A stretch of 64,000 bases of DNA, from NCBI RefSeq assembly GCF_011397635.1, contig NC_064756.1, positions 37,646,133-37,710,132 on the forward strand, written 5' to 3'. The position numbers and the translations under genes are program-made. Shown here piece by piece: positions 32,669-47,600 of the stretch. Numbering within the stretch: position 1 is the first letter of the stretch; every line of letters begins with the position of its first letter. The notes beneath the pieces are model-generated. The model searched no databases. It had not been told where the DNA came from and saw nothing but the letters and a program-made list of their open reading frames with translations. The stretch is from Epinephelus fuscoguttatus. Lineage: Eukaryota; Chordata; Actinopteri; Perciformes; Serranidae.

Positions 32669-32796
32669 GTTACTATGTAAAAAATAAATAAAACATATTG
32701 AGTCATTGTAAAAAAATAAATAAATAAAAAAAATAAAATAATCTAACTTAGTCAATCTGAACTTTTATCCAAGGTGTGTGACTGAGTTTTCATCTG

Positions 32797-32869
32797 ATGC
32801 TGATGGACTGTTTTGTGAGAGAGAAGCTACGGGAATGGCAGCTTGACAGCCTGATAGACACCTTTGAAG
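32797..32869 (+). CDS. SAM gene exon 1 (first half of SAM domain)
   Basis: Start ATG at 32797 or 32803 (MLMDCFVREKLREWQLDSLI). It ends GAA-G before donor GTAAGT, phase 1. An upstream in-frame TGA precedes it, in keeping with this being the first coding exon, unless the TGA is a decayed codon of a THAP-SAM fusion. Confidence 0.7.
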
Positions 32870-35800
32870 GTAAGTTCATTTTTATTGATTTGTAATGTTT
32901 TTAAAATGGACTATATTTAGCTACAGCCACAGCCTTTATAGAGACCAACGATCAAACTAAGCTGCTGCATGCCAATTTTGGCACATTTGCCTAAGGTTGT
33001 TGACCTCTGGTCTAGGTAATTAATGAGAAACACTGTAACATTGTGCTGGCAAAGGTTCACAGTATTGGGATTGTTTATAAATTTAGTCTTTATTTAGACA
33101 AGTATTTCACTGAGACATGCAGCCTCCTTCTCAAGAGAGATCAAATAAAACTTGGTGGCCAACTACAGTTGATATTTGGTGGCCACAGGGTAAGGTTGAT
33201 GTCAGATCCTAATATTTAAGTTTATTGTGCAACTTATTGTGTTCCACTGGGTTCCAAGTTGCAACTGGTTCTAAATTTCCAAGAACCAGGTATTTGTTAG
33301 GGCATTTCGGTTCCTAACTTTTCAGTTGCGCTTCTGGGTGAACTGCAGTGAGTATTTCTCATCTGCCAGGACCTGCTACAGGGACCTAATGTGGTGTTAT
33401 TTGTTACGCAACAAAACATGCGGAATGCTTAACAATGGCTGACTGCAAACGCTCACAACTTGCAAAAAATGCAACACCGTCAGCAGGGATTTTGTGCAAG
33501 GGAGGAAGCAGCTCCAATATGATTAAGCATTTACTTCAACACATCGTCAATCTAAAGTAACTAGTCCATACCCATTGAGTGCACTGTTGCCCATGTACAG
33601 TTTCACATGGTGTGTGTTTGGGATACAGGTCATAGGAAATTGCAGATAAAAATAGTCAACTGAACCCATTAAGAAGAGCAATGTATTCAGACAGAGTTTT
33701 TGTGAATTTGATAGTACGATTGCTTTATTGAAAGTACAGTAGTACATTCATTTTGGATTTCTTACACTTTCTGTAATAATGGATGGGGGAACCTGGGACA
33801 AAATCTTATAAAATGGTTAAAAATGTGTGTCAATTTAGGGATCCTTAAAGTGAAAAAGCTTGACAACCACCACCCTAAATTATCTGCATCGCTCTCTTTA
33901 TTTTGGTCAAAATCGAAATCATGATTATGCAAACGATTATGCGGCACACTTGATGACTTATATTGTTTACACGACGGCATGTCATTTCTGTCTCTACATG
34001 GTTGTGCGTTTACAATTCTCCCCTGCTCTCTGTATCGCGCATGGCGGAGTTCGGCCCACACACACACAGGGGCGCGCGCACTCACACACATAGACCAAAC
34101 TCTCTCGCTCTCCCTCTGCCATTTTTTGCATGCTGTTTTTGAAATCTTCTGCGATCACCTGCCCCTCGCATTATTCGTAGTTCACCTACTTGACTTGCTT
34201 GTTGAGTGAATAGAAGAGAGGAGGAGAGGGGGCAGTATTGTGCATGCGCGGCTTCCAGGTGCGTTTGATTTGCAACACAAGACAACGAGAGTAAACTGAC
34301 AAGAAGCGCATAATCGTTTTATGTCGATTATTTTGTTTTCATAATCGTTGAAAGCCCAAATCGTAATCTAGATTAAAATTCGATTAATCGAGCACCCCTA
34401 TCTCTTAGTGTTTTCTGTCTTGCCTTTTTGAATTTCAGACCAGGAAGCGGATGAGGAAAGTTTCATGCTTTTGGATGACAGTGCCATCGCCTCCCTCATC
34501 CCAAAGGTTGGACAACGGGTCAAATTCCAGCGACACCACAAGGAGCTTGTGAGTAAAATTCAGTTATAGGTTTTATATAAAGTAGGTAAGTTTCTGTTTG
34601 ATCATCAGACACTTCCAGACCTTGACTTTTTTTTACTTAGCTTTATGCCACTGAACTTTGATGCTATGAATGTTCAGTTATGGCATATACATGCTTCCGC
34701 TGCAGGCAAGTAATCCCCGGTCATGTGAAGGGTTTGTTTGCCCACTTGAGGGCAGTGCATGGCATAAATAGTGCTGCAACGTTCTTTCAATGCTGTGAAA
34801 ATGGTTGCCGGCGGACTTTTGGATACATTCGATCTTTCAGAAGACATCTACTTCAGCATTCTGTCCCAGAACAGCATTACGGCCCAGAGCAGCATTCCAG
34901 GGGTGCCACAAGAGCATCTTTGCAGGGACTCTCAGTTCCCTCAAATGCTGAAATGCAGACTGAAGAAATTTCAGATCCTTTAGAGATTCCAACACAAGGT
35001 AATGAGGACAACGATTACTGGGATGAGTTGGAACCAGAAACCATCACAGAGCGAATTGCTCTGTTTTTGGCAACCCTTAAGTCCAAATCAGCACAGACCT
35101 ACAGTACAGTCAGCTTTGTTGTCCAGCAGACATCAAGCTTGATTTCAGATATTGTTGATTCACTGCAGAGGAAGACATTGTCTCTGTTTGGACAATTAGG
35201 TCATGAGGATGATTCAAGGGTCCAAGAACTTGTCCATGATTTTGAAGAAGCAGTATGTCCCTTCAAAGGATTGGAATCAGACTTTAAACAGGTACAGTAT
35301 TTTACAAAGTCAGGGAACTTCATTCACCCTGTAGAGGAGGCTTTGCCTGGAGTCTCCTTTGTGCAGAGAAGGGACTCTGCTACTGGGATAGTTCGACAGG
35401 TTGCAGTTCAAGATGTGTTTTATCGTGTTCCGCTGAAACCACTCTTGACTAAATTGCTCGAGATCCCTGGCACTTTGGATGCCATCTTTGCCTGGCAGCA
35501 AAGAGAAAATGGAGTCCTTTTAGACTTCTATGATGGTGAGTATTGCAAACAGCATCCTCTCTTCTCCAGCAAAGTGTCTGTTCCACTTCTCTTGTACAAT
35601 GATGACTGTGAAACAGTCAACCCACTTGGTTCAAAGGTTGTGGTGCACAAGTTGGGGTTCCTTTACTTCACAATCAAGAGTCTGCCCCCAGAGTTTCTGT
35701 CAAAACTGTCGTCACACTTTCTGGCTGCAGTTTATAAATCAGATGATGCCAAGACATATGGCATTGATAGTATTCTGCAACCAATCGTCGAGGAACTTAA

Positions 35801-38800
35801 GGATCTTGAGGTCAATGGTATCTTGCTCGACACACCTCACTTCAAGGGTACAATGCGGTTTTCAGTTGCCCAGTTGTGTGGGGACAATCTTGGCTTAAAT
35901 GCCCTCCTTGGTTTCACTGAGAGCTTCTCCAGTAACTACTTCTGTCGCATGTGCAAGGCACACAAGACAACTACAAGGACACAGACAAAAGAAGATGTTA
36001 CACTGATGAGAAATGAAACCAACTATGCTGAAGATGTTCATCGTGCTAACCTGTCAGAGACTGGTGTTAAGAGAGACAGTATTCTGAATAGTCTGTCCTA
36101 CTTCAATGTGACACACAACAAAGTTGCAGACATCATGCATGACTTGTTGGAAGGGGTGGGCCCATATGAACTGAAGTTGATACTCAGTTCACTGATTGAG
36201 GACAAACACCTCTCCCTTGAAAAACTCAACTTCCGAATCACAAGTTTTGATTATGGCTTTCCTGATCTGAAGAACAAGCCATCTGTGATCGGGAAGCATG
36301 AGCTTAAAAATCCTGAAGAAGCAATGCATCAGTCTGCAGCCCAAATGTGGTGTCTCCTCAGGTTGATGCCGTGTATGATTGGGGACCTCATACCTGAGGA
36401 AAACAAGCACTGGGAGCTTTTGCTCCTCCTTCTGGAATGCATGGAGATGATTTTCTCTCCATCTCTTACACCAGAGGCTACAAGGTACTTGGCTGCCATC
36501 ATTGATGAGCATCACTCTCTGTTCTTTGAGCTGTACCCCAGTTTGCATCTGCGTCCAAAACATCACCTCATGGTGCACTATCCCAACGCAGTTCTTAAGT
36601 TGGGACCCCTGATCCAGTTCTGGTGTATGTGATTTGAGGCCAAACATGGCTTTTTTAAACGCATCAGCCACATCACCTGTAACTTCAAGAACATTTGCAA
36701 AACCATGGCATTTCGGCATCAGATGATGCTATGCTACTCCTTCCTCTCTGGTTCTCTGTTCAAAAATGAAACAGAAATTGGCCCAGGTCACAGCACTTTG
36801 CTTGCTGTAATGGATGGTTTTGGTGATGTACAGACTGGTCTTGAAGGTATCCCACCTTTTACAGAAACCTTTGTACCAGCTTGGGTAAAGGTTAATGGTA
36901 CACAATACAAGCCTGGCATGACAGTATTTCTGTCTTACGACATTGATGGTGAGCCCCAGTTCGGTCTCGTGAAAACTATTCTGGTCTTTGATCACTCAGT
37001 CAAGCTTGTTGTCCAAAAGTGGGATACAGAAGGTTTTGAGAGGCACTTTTTTGCCTACAGTGTAACCGCAACCAGTAATGTGTTTGCTGTTGATCAGAGT
37101 TCTCTCCTGGACCATCACACTCTCCATTCAGTGAAGTCCTACAGAGATAATGACAGCTCTTTGTATGTTTCACTTAGATGCAGAGTCTTTTAAGATTCTG
37201 TGTTCTGGTCATCAGGGCTCTAGCCTAGTCAAATCGGATTTGACTGTTCAATACAAAGATTCAACTACTATCAGCTAAACTAAACTACTATCTGCCACTA
37301 AATCAGCCTACATTAGTCTAATGTTTTACTTGCAAGACTCACATTCTAAAGCCTTTCTTCGTCATCTGTGATTTGAAGTGTGCATCCTGTTAAGGCATTG
37401 ATGATCTGCTTCCATCTGGGCCTGTCTTGGGCTACATGTTGGGGCTCTCCACATGCCAGATCCATCTCTTTCAGTTTGGGGTCACAGTTCTCCGTCATGT
37501 TGTTTTGGGCCGACCTTGTTTGGATTTTCCAGGTGGTGTCCATCTTAGAGCGGTCTTTGGTATGCACTTCTGGTCCATTCTGAGAACATGCCCACGCCAT
37601 CGTATGTGCTGGCGTTTGACCTCTAGCACCACACTCTGGCTGTTTGTCTTTGTGTAGAGTTCTTCATTTGAGATCCTTTTTGGCCCGAAGACGTGGCCTA
37701 TTTTTCTGAGGCATCCATTGTGTCACCTTTTACTACACACCAGCATTCCAAGCCACACAGGAGAATAGGTTTGACATTACTTTTGTAGAGTCTGACCTTT
37801 GTTCTCAGGCTGTACTGCTTTAACTTCCAGATGGGCTAAAGTCTTGCAAATTGCTCCATGTACCTTCCTAAGCCTTGCTCTGATGTCCTTTTTTTGCTGC
37901 ATTGTCTTTGCTGATAGGGCTGCCAAGGTAGGTGAAAACTTCAACATAGTCAAGTGGGTCACTGTTCACTGTGATGGGTGCATCTGGGTTGGCACATCAC
38001 TTAAGTTTTGGAGGTGCTGATGTTTAGACCTGTTTGCTTGGTGAATGTGTTCAGCCTGTCATGTTTCTCCTGCAGTTGTGCTTTTGAGAAGAGAGCAGCT
38101 AGGTCATCGGCAAAGTCCAGGTCTTCAAGTTGGGAAAAGAGAGTCCCCTGAATGCCTTGGATTTGTCAGCTGTTGCCTTCTGCATGATCCAGTCGATGAA
38201 ACCGGAAAGAGGATTGGAGAAATGATAAATCCTGTCGTTCACCAGACTCCACGTGGAACCATTCTGACAGGTTTCTGTCGACTATAACACTGCACTCAAA
38301 CTGGCGATAGAACGTCACCATGAGTATGACAGTCTTTGGAGGAACTCCATATGATCGCAAGATCTTTCATAGATCATGTCCTGTTTATAGTTCTCCTGCT
38401 GGGCTGCTGACGGCGCTATCAGCTGAGGAGTCAATCACAGTGGACGGATGTTGTACCACTGTCTGATTCAAAAGTGGTTTTGCCGACATCACAGAGCATT
38501 GGAGCAGCCAACAGACTGAAATCATGCTGCCTTGCTTCATATTGTCCGCCGTCACACAGCCCTCCATTCCTATTACTCTTCATTGCTTCCATCACAGTTA
38601 GTTCTTGTGGTTTTGTGGTTTGTACAACAGTTGAGTATAGGCATTTTTTAAAAGGTTGTTATGGTAAGGTAAGTATTCATATTGGTGTTCTTGCAGTATT
38701 TTGGCAAGCAAAACTGCACTCAAAAAGCCAGCCATGACAAGTTAAGAACACCTGCAGCATTGGGCTCACACCTGTTTTGTCCTACAGCATTCCCTTGCCC

Positions 38801-41800
38801 AAGCCAACATGTAGGCAACCAATGCAGTGCAGTCTTTGAGCAGGACAGTGACTCTAGGGATAAACAATAGACACCAAGGAGTCTTGTATGGAACCGGTGC
38901 CACTGAGCATGCATTAACGGTGCCAGTGGGATTAGTCACTGGGTCGGCTTGTGCACCTCCTTGGCTAGTTTGAGATTTCCACTTGGCATGTGCCACCAAG
39001 GAGTCCTGTATGGAACTGGTGCCATTGAGCATGCATTAACGGTGCCAGTGGGGTTAGTCACTGGGTCGGCTTGTGCACCGCCTTGGCTAGTTTGACTCGA
39101 AACCCTGAGGGAAAATTATGCTTACTTAATAACTTCTATGAACTGCACACATTGGCTCTCGTGCTGATTGTTGAAGTTTGGTAGCCAAGCCATTTTGAGT
39201 TGGATTTATGGAGATTTATAATGACTTTGCTTGATCCCGGCCCTGTAAACGAGTTTGAAGTTGCTTGGTAAGTAGTCAACTGTATATGGCACATGTAGGT
39301 TTCATGTCCAGTGCACTTCAATATATTTTGCCAAATATGTGAATAACTTTGTACTTTATCATATTATCTGTATGTTTTAAATACAAGAAGATTTTTGAAT
39401 ACTTTCTAAATTATGACTCTAGGTTACCATTTCCAGCAACCCTCGAAGTTCTGAAGAGAGTCATAGTTTAGTAGAATCACTGCAGATGGGGACGGTGGAA
39501 TCCATACCGACAGATTCTCTCAGCGTGACTGTGCAACTTTATCCGACATTTGTAAGTATCTCTATGAAGAAAACCTACATGAAAATACAGTGCTAACTAA
39601 CGCCGCAAGCAGCGATGAATGGTCACAACCAATCCTGAGATTCACAATTTTTAATATGTATAACACATCTGCCAGTTTTCATGGGTTTTTGAGTATCTCC
39701 AAAAATTATTAAAGTCATCAGGGGGTGCTATAGAGCCAACCATATCCAAGCCCAAATAAGACATCAAATCAAAATATTTATCAGTTCAAACATTGGTGCA
39801 AGGTTTCATGAGTTTTGGAGCATCCTAAAGGCCTCAAACGTGTTCGAACATTTAAAATTAAAGCTTGAAAGATTGCCGACTTCCTGCCAGAAAAAATCTC
39901 AAACATTTTTTTGAAATATGTTCTTTATGATGAGAGTGATGATACCACTAATTTTTGTGAAAATCAAAGCAACTTTATCCCAATGGGGGTGCACGTGGGG
40001 CGCTATAGAGCCTACTGACCATGCCCAAGCCCAATCACTGCAGAACTTTGCCATTTTCACCACTTCTGACATCTGTGCTGATTTTCTTGAGTTTTCATAT
40101 TTTCCATATTCAGAATCCAACAGGAAGTCAGCCATTTTGAATTTGGTTTGCAATTTCTAGTGCATTCTTTGCCATTTACAGGCATTGCACTTCTCTCATT
40201 CACAACTCTTCCTAAAGAATTAATCAGAGCAATTTCAAATTGCCATGAAACAGGAAGTTGTTGTAACTCAAATATACATTGTCCACTCTTCCCCAAATTT
40301 CACGTTTGATAAGATGCCCTGAGGACATCGCCACCTATTGGCAACAGGAAGTAGGGCTTTTGACAGTCATCATTTGATTTACGTGAAATTTTCAAGGTAT
40401 TATGTAGTGGACATACAAAGCGACATTTAACTCCTTCATGCAGTGTCCAGAACACATGAAAATTCAGAGCACTGTCAACCAGTTGTCATCTGGCAATAAG
40501 GTTGTGGCCGTTGTGCAACATGTGAACACTGGGGTGCGAGTGCTTGTTCATCGCTGCTTGCAGCTTTAATGTAACATTTATTTGTATTCACAATTGCTTC
40601 TGAAGTTACTTGAAAATACTTGAAAATGTAGTCCTTGCAGAGAGGTCATGTCACAATTTAATTGTGATTCATTCTGTTTTTCTATAGGCAATTCGTCAAA
40701 TTTTGAATGGCACTCTGGAGGGGAAAGCAATAGTAAAGAGTTTGGATGAACAGCAATCTATTACCAGCAAGCACAGAAGGCTACTCGTAAGACTCCTTGT
40801 ATCCCACGGTCTGCTGGAAAACAATGGTGAAACGTGAGTGAGCTGCATATTAATTGGCCTGTGTTACCAAGTGTTTATGACGCACATTTCATCCACACAT
40901 TAAACCAGCTGATTTCACGAACACTTTTCAACATATAAAGGCCCAGACACACCAAGTCAATGCCAAAGAACTAGCGGCTTTTGTCGCCTCACGTCGCCTT
41001 TGTTTCTGCCAAAAAGTTGCACAGGCGACACAGGTAGCGGTCGTCTGTATTCGTCATGCAAAAAAAGGGAAACCGGAAGCGAACAAACCTGTTGCTATGG
41101 TGAACTGGCGTTAGCCCATAGCCTACCATTTCCACACCACTTCAGTTGCTTTATGCCAAAAACATGTGAAAACCCATAACTCTTGAAACACAAGATAAAA
41201 GGCACCGTATGTCAGCAGTCTTTTTGTCAATTCGGCATCACTATAACCCATAAAGATTAACTGTATGTCCTTCCAAACTTTATTTATCTACCTGCCTCTC
41301 TTGGTAAATTGCGCTTTTAGTGGGAGAAGACTGTGGGAATGAGACAATAAGCAGGGGGATTATTCCCAGTACATACATGGAATATGTATGAATATGAGAC
41401 GATAGAGGACGTTATATGCGAGAGTGGGAGAAGTCTGGAGTTACTGATGATGTCCGACATGATGAAAGAGACACTGGGAAACATGAGTTTGTTTATTTGC
41501 TGCTTCGCATGTAGTTTTAAATGAGGAAATCCGTAACTGCCAAAACAGGGCATGCCAAAGTGTCCATGCGGTAGAAGGGGGCATTATGGCATGTTGAATC
41601 GTCCGAAAAGCTGCCGACAAACGGTTGTCTTGTGCCGACGTGCAAGACACACTGCCAAGACGATGGGCACTAACACTTATCGACAGCCTGGCATTGACTG
41701 ACGGCTGACCATCGGCTTGGTGTGTCAGGGTGTGTCTGCTTTCACCGAAGCCTTCTGCAGTAGACTATCATATTGCTTGCTTCTTTGACAAACTGCTTTT

Positions 41801-44563
41801 GTCTAAACAGGCCATCCTCAGACACCAAGAAAGCACTTGCCATGTCATTGGTGTATGAATTTCCATGTCTCAAAGATGATACCGGCAATGGTTATGTAAG
41901 TTGATTCAACTACACGTAAAAGGAGTAATCAGTCATTTCTAGCCCCTCCCATATGCATAAAGAGGAATATTTATGTACTAAAATATGTTTTTCAAATATG
42001 TAGTTGTTTTGTAGGTTTAGCAGTACACATTATGGGTCTTACTGTGTACAAGGGCAGCCCCTTAAAAATGCAAGAGGTCGGGGAGGGTTGTTAGTATTGA
42101 GTTCCATGAATTGTAAAATTGGTTATTTTCAAACACAAACAATATTTAGAAGAACATAATTTTCAAAGAAAATTGTTGATTGCTCCTTAAAATCTCTTGC
42201 TGTCATCTCTTTGTGGTATACACCTCACCCAACCTGGCTGAATTGAATATAATGTTACAGGGAGCTTGGTACACCCCTGGCCGAAAACAGCGACCTGCCA
42301 CAGGGTTCCTCGAGGAGCGCTTGAGGAATGTCAGAAAGCGCTTGAGAAAACTGAACCGACCACGTCACCAGGAACTGCAGGAGAACCATACTGTCTGTAT
42401 ACCAGGTACTGGATCATGATTTCCATTCAATTTACAGTTTCCATTATCCTAATTTTCTGGTAGGGGTTTAGTTGTTCCAGGAGCTAAAATTACATTATGC
42501 GATATTATGCAAATGTTTTGCATTAAAATGACCTCTTGCAATGTTTGAGTCATCATTGCAGGTCTCTTTCTACAAGGGCTGGCCACGACTTAAAGTCCGT
42601 GTAAAGAAGCAAAAAATGTCTGTTATAAGTTTGTCACATCACAGAAATATGTGTCATTAATCACTGAGCCAAATTTGAAAGATTAAAAAAATTGCTAAGT
42701 ATATAAAATTAGCTCTCAAAATCATGGAAAAACAAGCACTTCTCTCTGCTGTGAAACGCTGGGGGCGTGTCCGGAGGTGTATGTCTGCAGCCTCTCTTGT
42801 CTCATGACTCCAGGCAGCAGCCATTCAGTCCACGCCCACTCGCGGGAGGGAAGCTGCCTCCATGTACTGTACAAAGACGTAACCCCACACCGGCAGCCGG
42901 CGGAACGGGGGTTGTAATCCAGGGAGGGAGAGTGTCGGTTCGGCTCCACTGACTGAAAATATTTTTTCCAGCGGATGTCTTAGTTACAACATGGTTGAGC
43001 TAACTGGAGTAGTTTCATGTCGTACCCGACAACGGGAGGCTTTTAACAGATGACGTCCTGATGTTAGCTCTGCTGCTGTTAGCTGTCCCTGTCAGCTGCA
43101 GCCACTGATGCTTTGTAGACATTGTGATTTCCCAAAACTGAATAAATACCACACATAGCAACACAAAACTGCTTTGCTTGCTCAATCATGTTGTAACTAA
43201 GACATCCGCTGGAAAAAATATTTTTTTCACGGACCGTTTATTGAGTTATTACAGACACTGCTAACGGCTAATTGCTAACGGCTAACAGCTAACGGTTAGC
43301 CCAGCTAATCTATAATAACCATGTTAATTATAAAACGTGCACACAGAAATAGTAATGTTTGTTCAATCATTGTGTTTATACACTTTACAAAAATCAGATT
43401 AGTTTAAACGGTGATATAGTGACGTGAAAAATGTGATATATGTATATAGTGAAACTGCTGGTTTTCGATACTACTGCCTCTTCTTCTTCTTCTCTCAATT
43501 TATTGGCAGATTGCAAACAACTTCCAGGTGCATACCGCCACCTACTGTACAAGGTACAATTTATACTGCTACAGCCTCAGGGGGCGTGTTTGTAGCAGGG
43601 ATAGCTCTGTTACGTAACGCGGCTATGATTTAAGGCCCGCCCATTAAATCCAGAAAATTGAAACCTAGAAACACAGTTTGTGGAGCCCAGCTCCACAATT
43701 CCATTGTAAATGGTTGAAAGGCTTTTTTACACATTTTGAGAAGTACTTTTATGACCTATTTAATGTGTTTCGAAGAAAATAGCAGAATTTACTTTACGCA
43801 GACTTTAAGATTTTCCTCGTCGACTAATACCGTAAACTCAGAATATAAGTCGCACTGGCATATAAGTCGCAGTCTATTTTTTAAGGTCTCAAACAGGGAA
43901 AACAAGGTTTTATATTACTATTTGTTAATAAAAACGTTATACAAGTTATTCCTACACTGTTTCCCTTTATTTTTAATTTGAAACACATTCAAAACACAAT
44001 AACCTCTTAAGCAGCTTTGGTTACTTTTCAGATTGCAATTTTCCAAACAACCTCTTCAGGAAATAAAATTACGGTATAACAACATCGGTCAGCTTTCAGT
44101 GAAAATGTAGTGTAAAAATAAATAAAATCCTATTGTCTGTCCTGTTTATTGCTTGGGCACTGTTATTTACATGACAACACCTGAACAGAACACACACAGA
44201 CACACACTCATTGGCTGTTTGTTTCTACCTCTCTCCTCGCTGGAAGCCTTGGACCTCCAGCCGCCCGCCTCCGCCTTGATTAAACGCTGAAAATAAAATA
44301 AAAGAGGGAGACAGGTTTTTCCTATTTTATCTTATTTTGTTTTATTTCTCCCTCTCCTCTCGTTAGAAGTGTCGGACCTCCCACCTCCCGCTCCCGTCTC
44401 AAAACACGGAGGTCTCCCTCTCCGCAGCTGAGCACCCACGGCGCATGCCCGGCCTGTTAAATACCCTGTAACCACTGTGTGACACAAACTCAGTGCTTTG
44501 GTCATTAAATAATATCGGGCTCGGTTCAGGTTCGGACAGAAATATGCTGCCCGTGCCACACTC

Positions 44564-44615
<52 letters not shown>

Positions 44616-47600
44616 AGAAAACCGGACATTATCATCAGTTTATAAAAGACCCCCGGACGCCCCGGACGGGACGTGAAAAGTGGACATGTCTGGACAAAAG
44701 AGGACGTTTGGTCAGCCTAACGTAGTGCCATCTTGTGGGTCAAATTACCTATGTCAGCATTTACCTTGGTCTATAGGTCGCACCGGTCTATAACCCGCAC
44801 CCAACTTTTTAGATGAAAAAAGTTGAAGCCATTAGTCAACTAGTAAACACAAGATAAAAGGCACCATCAGTTAGTCTGTCTGTCACAGACTGTCACTCAT
44901 TTGGAACTAAAAACACACTTTGTCTTTAGTTTGAGTTTCTACATGTGATGCACTTGGCACGCTTGACAACATTTTTACTGGAAACAATACTAGCTTCATG
45001 TTTGTACTTTATCATCCTTGTTCAACAGAATCTGTTTTGCCTCCTGAAAAACTCCAAGAGAAGGTTGACTGGTTGAAGGTCCACAAGTTTCCAGTCTCTG
45101 AAGTAGAAGCTTATATGAGGGAAACAGCTATATACAGAGGCAAGTGGATTCGCAGCAATGGGTCCAAAAGCATCCCGGAAATCTTGAAGGCGTTCCCCAG
45201 GCTTGTCGACAACCCTGGCATGGTAAATCATTTTGCTTTTGTGGTTTTGTTTGTTTTATTTATTGACCTTGATAAAAGATTGCTGATGGGTTTCAGAAAA
45301 TAGTATTGCGCCAGATTTCCACTGGATGCGTGTCTGTTGCGGAACGGCAGCGCTGGTTATCCGCTGCGTGCTCCGCCGTCCGTCAATACCCACCGGCTGC
45401 GTTTGCTGTGCGGTGCGGTGCAGCTCCGCCGGAAGACATCTGGGTGCACCTCCATGATTAATATCTCCTCGTCCATGGTGTCAACGGGGTGAAATGATGT
45501 CTGAAAACCTCTGACCTGTTGACTTCAGGCCTGCCTCTGCCCATTATGTAGTTTTCATGGTGTAGTGCAGGGAAATATGATCCGCTGTGAACACTGTGTA
45601 TTTTATTTTGAAAATTAACCTGATGTTTTATTGTGTTTCTATGCACGACTTCCTGCCCCGCATGATCTGCTCTGTGCGGAATTGCTGCGTTGTGCTCCGG
45701 CGTCCAGCAAAAATAGAAGTCCTGCGTATCTGTTGCGGAGGGCTGCGGGGTGCCAGAGCTGTGACGGAGCTGGAACGCAGCACAGCCACAGCTGGTGGAA
45801 ACACACACATTGACTAGAATGGAATCCTATCGGCTCCGCTGCCGTGCCGGAGCGCAGACGCAACCAACATGCATCTGGTGGAAATTGGCCGTCAGAGCAA
45901 GCTCATGAAATAATGTATCTCAAAGACTACATTACCCTATTTCTAATAAGGTTATTTCTTATTTCACCATTTTATTTCTACTTAATTCTCCACCTTTTAG
46001 TGTTTACCCACAAACTGCTTTAATCTGCTTAATTCATCTCTTCCCCACGCATATACACCTATACCTCTCTCTTACTGCACACACCAGCTTGTCCCACCCT
46101 CTCTCTGTTTCTCTCTCCCTGTCAGCTCTGTTAACTTTCTTTTTGTCAGCATCGTGTTTTTGAATTTTTTCATCCACAATTCTGTTTTCTCAACAGCAGG
46201 TGACCCGTGTGTGGAGACTTACTGTTAATGAGGTAGCATAATGAAACCAACTTGGTACTGAATGACATGTCTAACAAGTTTTTAGAAAAACTACAGCATA
46301 AGTACACCTAAATTAAACAGGATAGATCGCGTCACAATTTACAAAAGGGGCGTTAATACCAGAAAATGTCTCTCTGCATGTGTTTCCCTGCAGAGCAAGT
46401 TTTTTTTTGTATAGATATATTTATTGAAAATATACAAATGATAGAGTATGTATGTGCTTTAGAGGTATATTCCCTTTTTCAATTTTTTTTAAACAAACCA
46501 CAAAAAATATACTGATCGATCTATCAAATTTACATCTCTTCATCATCCTATCAGGTGCCTCAAGCTTGCCCATATCCTTTCTACAAACACTGTTGTTGTA
46601 GTTACATTTGTTCTCCATGTTTTCAAAATTTATCAGATATCACAAGACTTCGAGCAGCTTTATCCAGAAGCAGCACCGAAACTTTTTGAAAAATGGGCTG
46701 CTGTCAGTGACAGAATCCTTGCATATGCCCAGCGAGAGGGAAAACTGCACTTGGTGCTGGATGACATGACACCCGGTAAGCTATTTCCTGTAGTAATGTC
46801 ATAATCTATTTTAAAAAAAAACAACAAGAAACAGTTTCGATATTTTTGAAATTAGACTGTATTTCAGACTTCCAACCCGTTATCAATTGGTAAATGCTAC
46901 TTTGCTGTTTGCCTTAGTATTGAAATACTGAAAAACTGGAATGCAGTTGCATAGAATGCATTTGAGACATTAAATTTGTGTTGTCACGGTACTAAAATTG
47001 GGACCCACGGTATGATACCAGTGAAAGTATCACGGTTCTGAGTAGTATCAGGATACCACAGCAAAAATGAGGCAGATGTGCCTTTTGTCATTTATAAAAA
47101 GATAAATCACTTTTCTATAATACATCAATGATATTTAAATGGAATAAATTACTTATTGACTTATTCATACTTCAAAAACAGCATCAATAAGTGATTAACA
47201 TGGGGGGATCAAAATAAAATAAATAAATAAAATAAAAATCAACCAGCCACCCTCCTCCCCTGACAAGTAAAGAACAGTCCCTTAAGTGCGGTGAGGTTTG
47301 TGGACCTTTACCTGCCAGAGAAGAGAAATGCGAACGGCTCGTTTCTTCTCTGACACGTCACATACCTGTGTGTCGCCTCAGCTCGGCTGTTCAGGTATTT
47401 TTGGGCAGTCATGAGTCATGACACCAACGAAGAGGAAATTATTGGACCTGGAGCCGGACTTCTCCATCACCGGTAAGCCGTTATCTTGCGCCGTGGAGCA
47501 CCAGGCCACCGTATTTCGCCGTATTCCTGTCTGTGACCCCTGTTCAACCCACAGCCGGCAGGATTAGCCTTTCGTTTCTGCTGCTGGTTGAAATCTGTAC

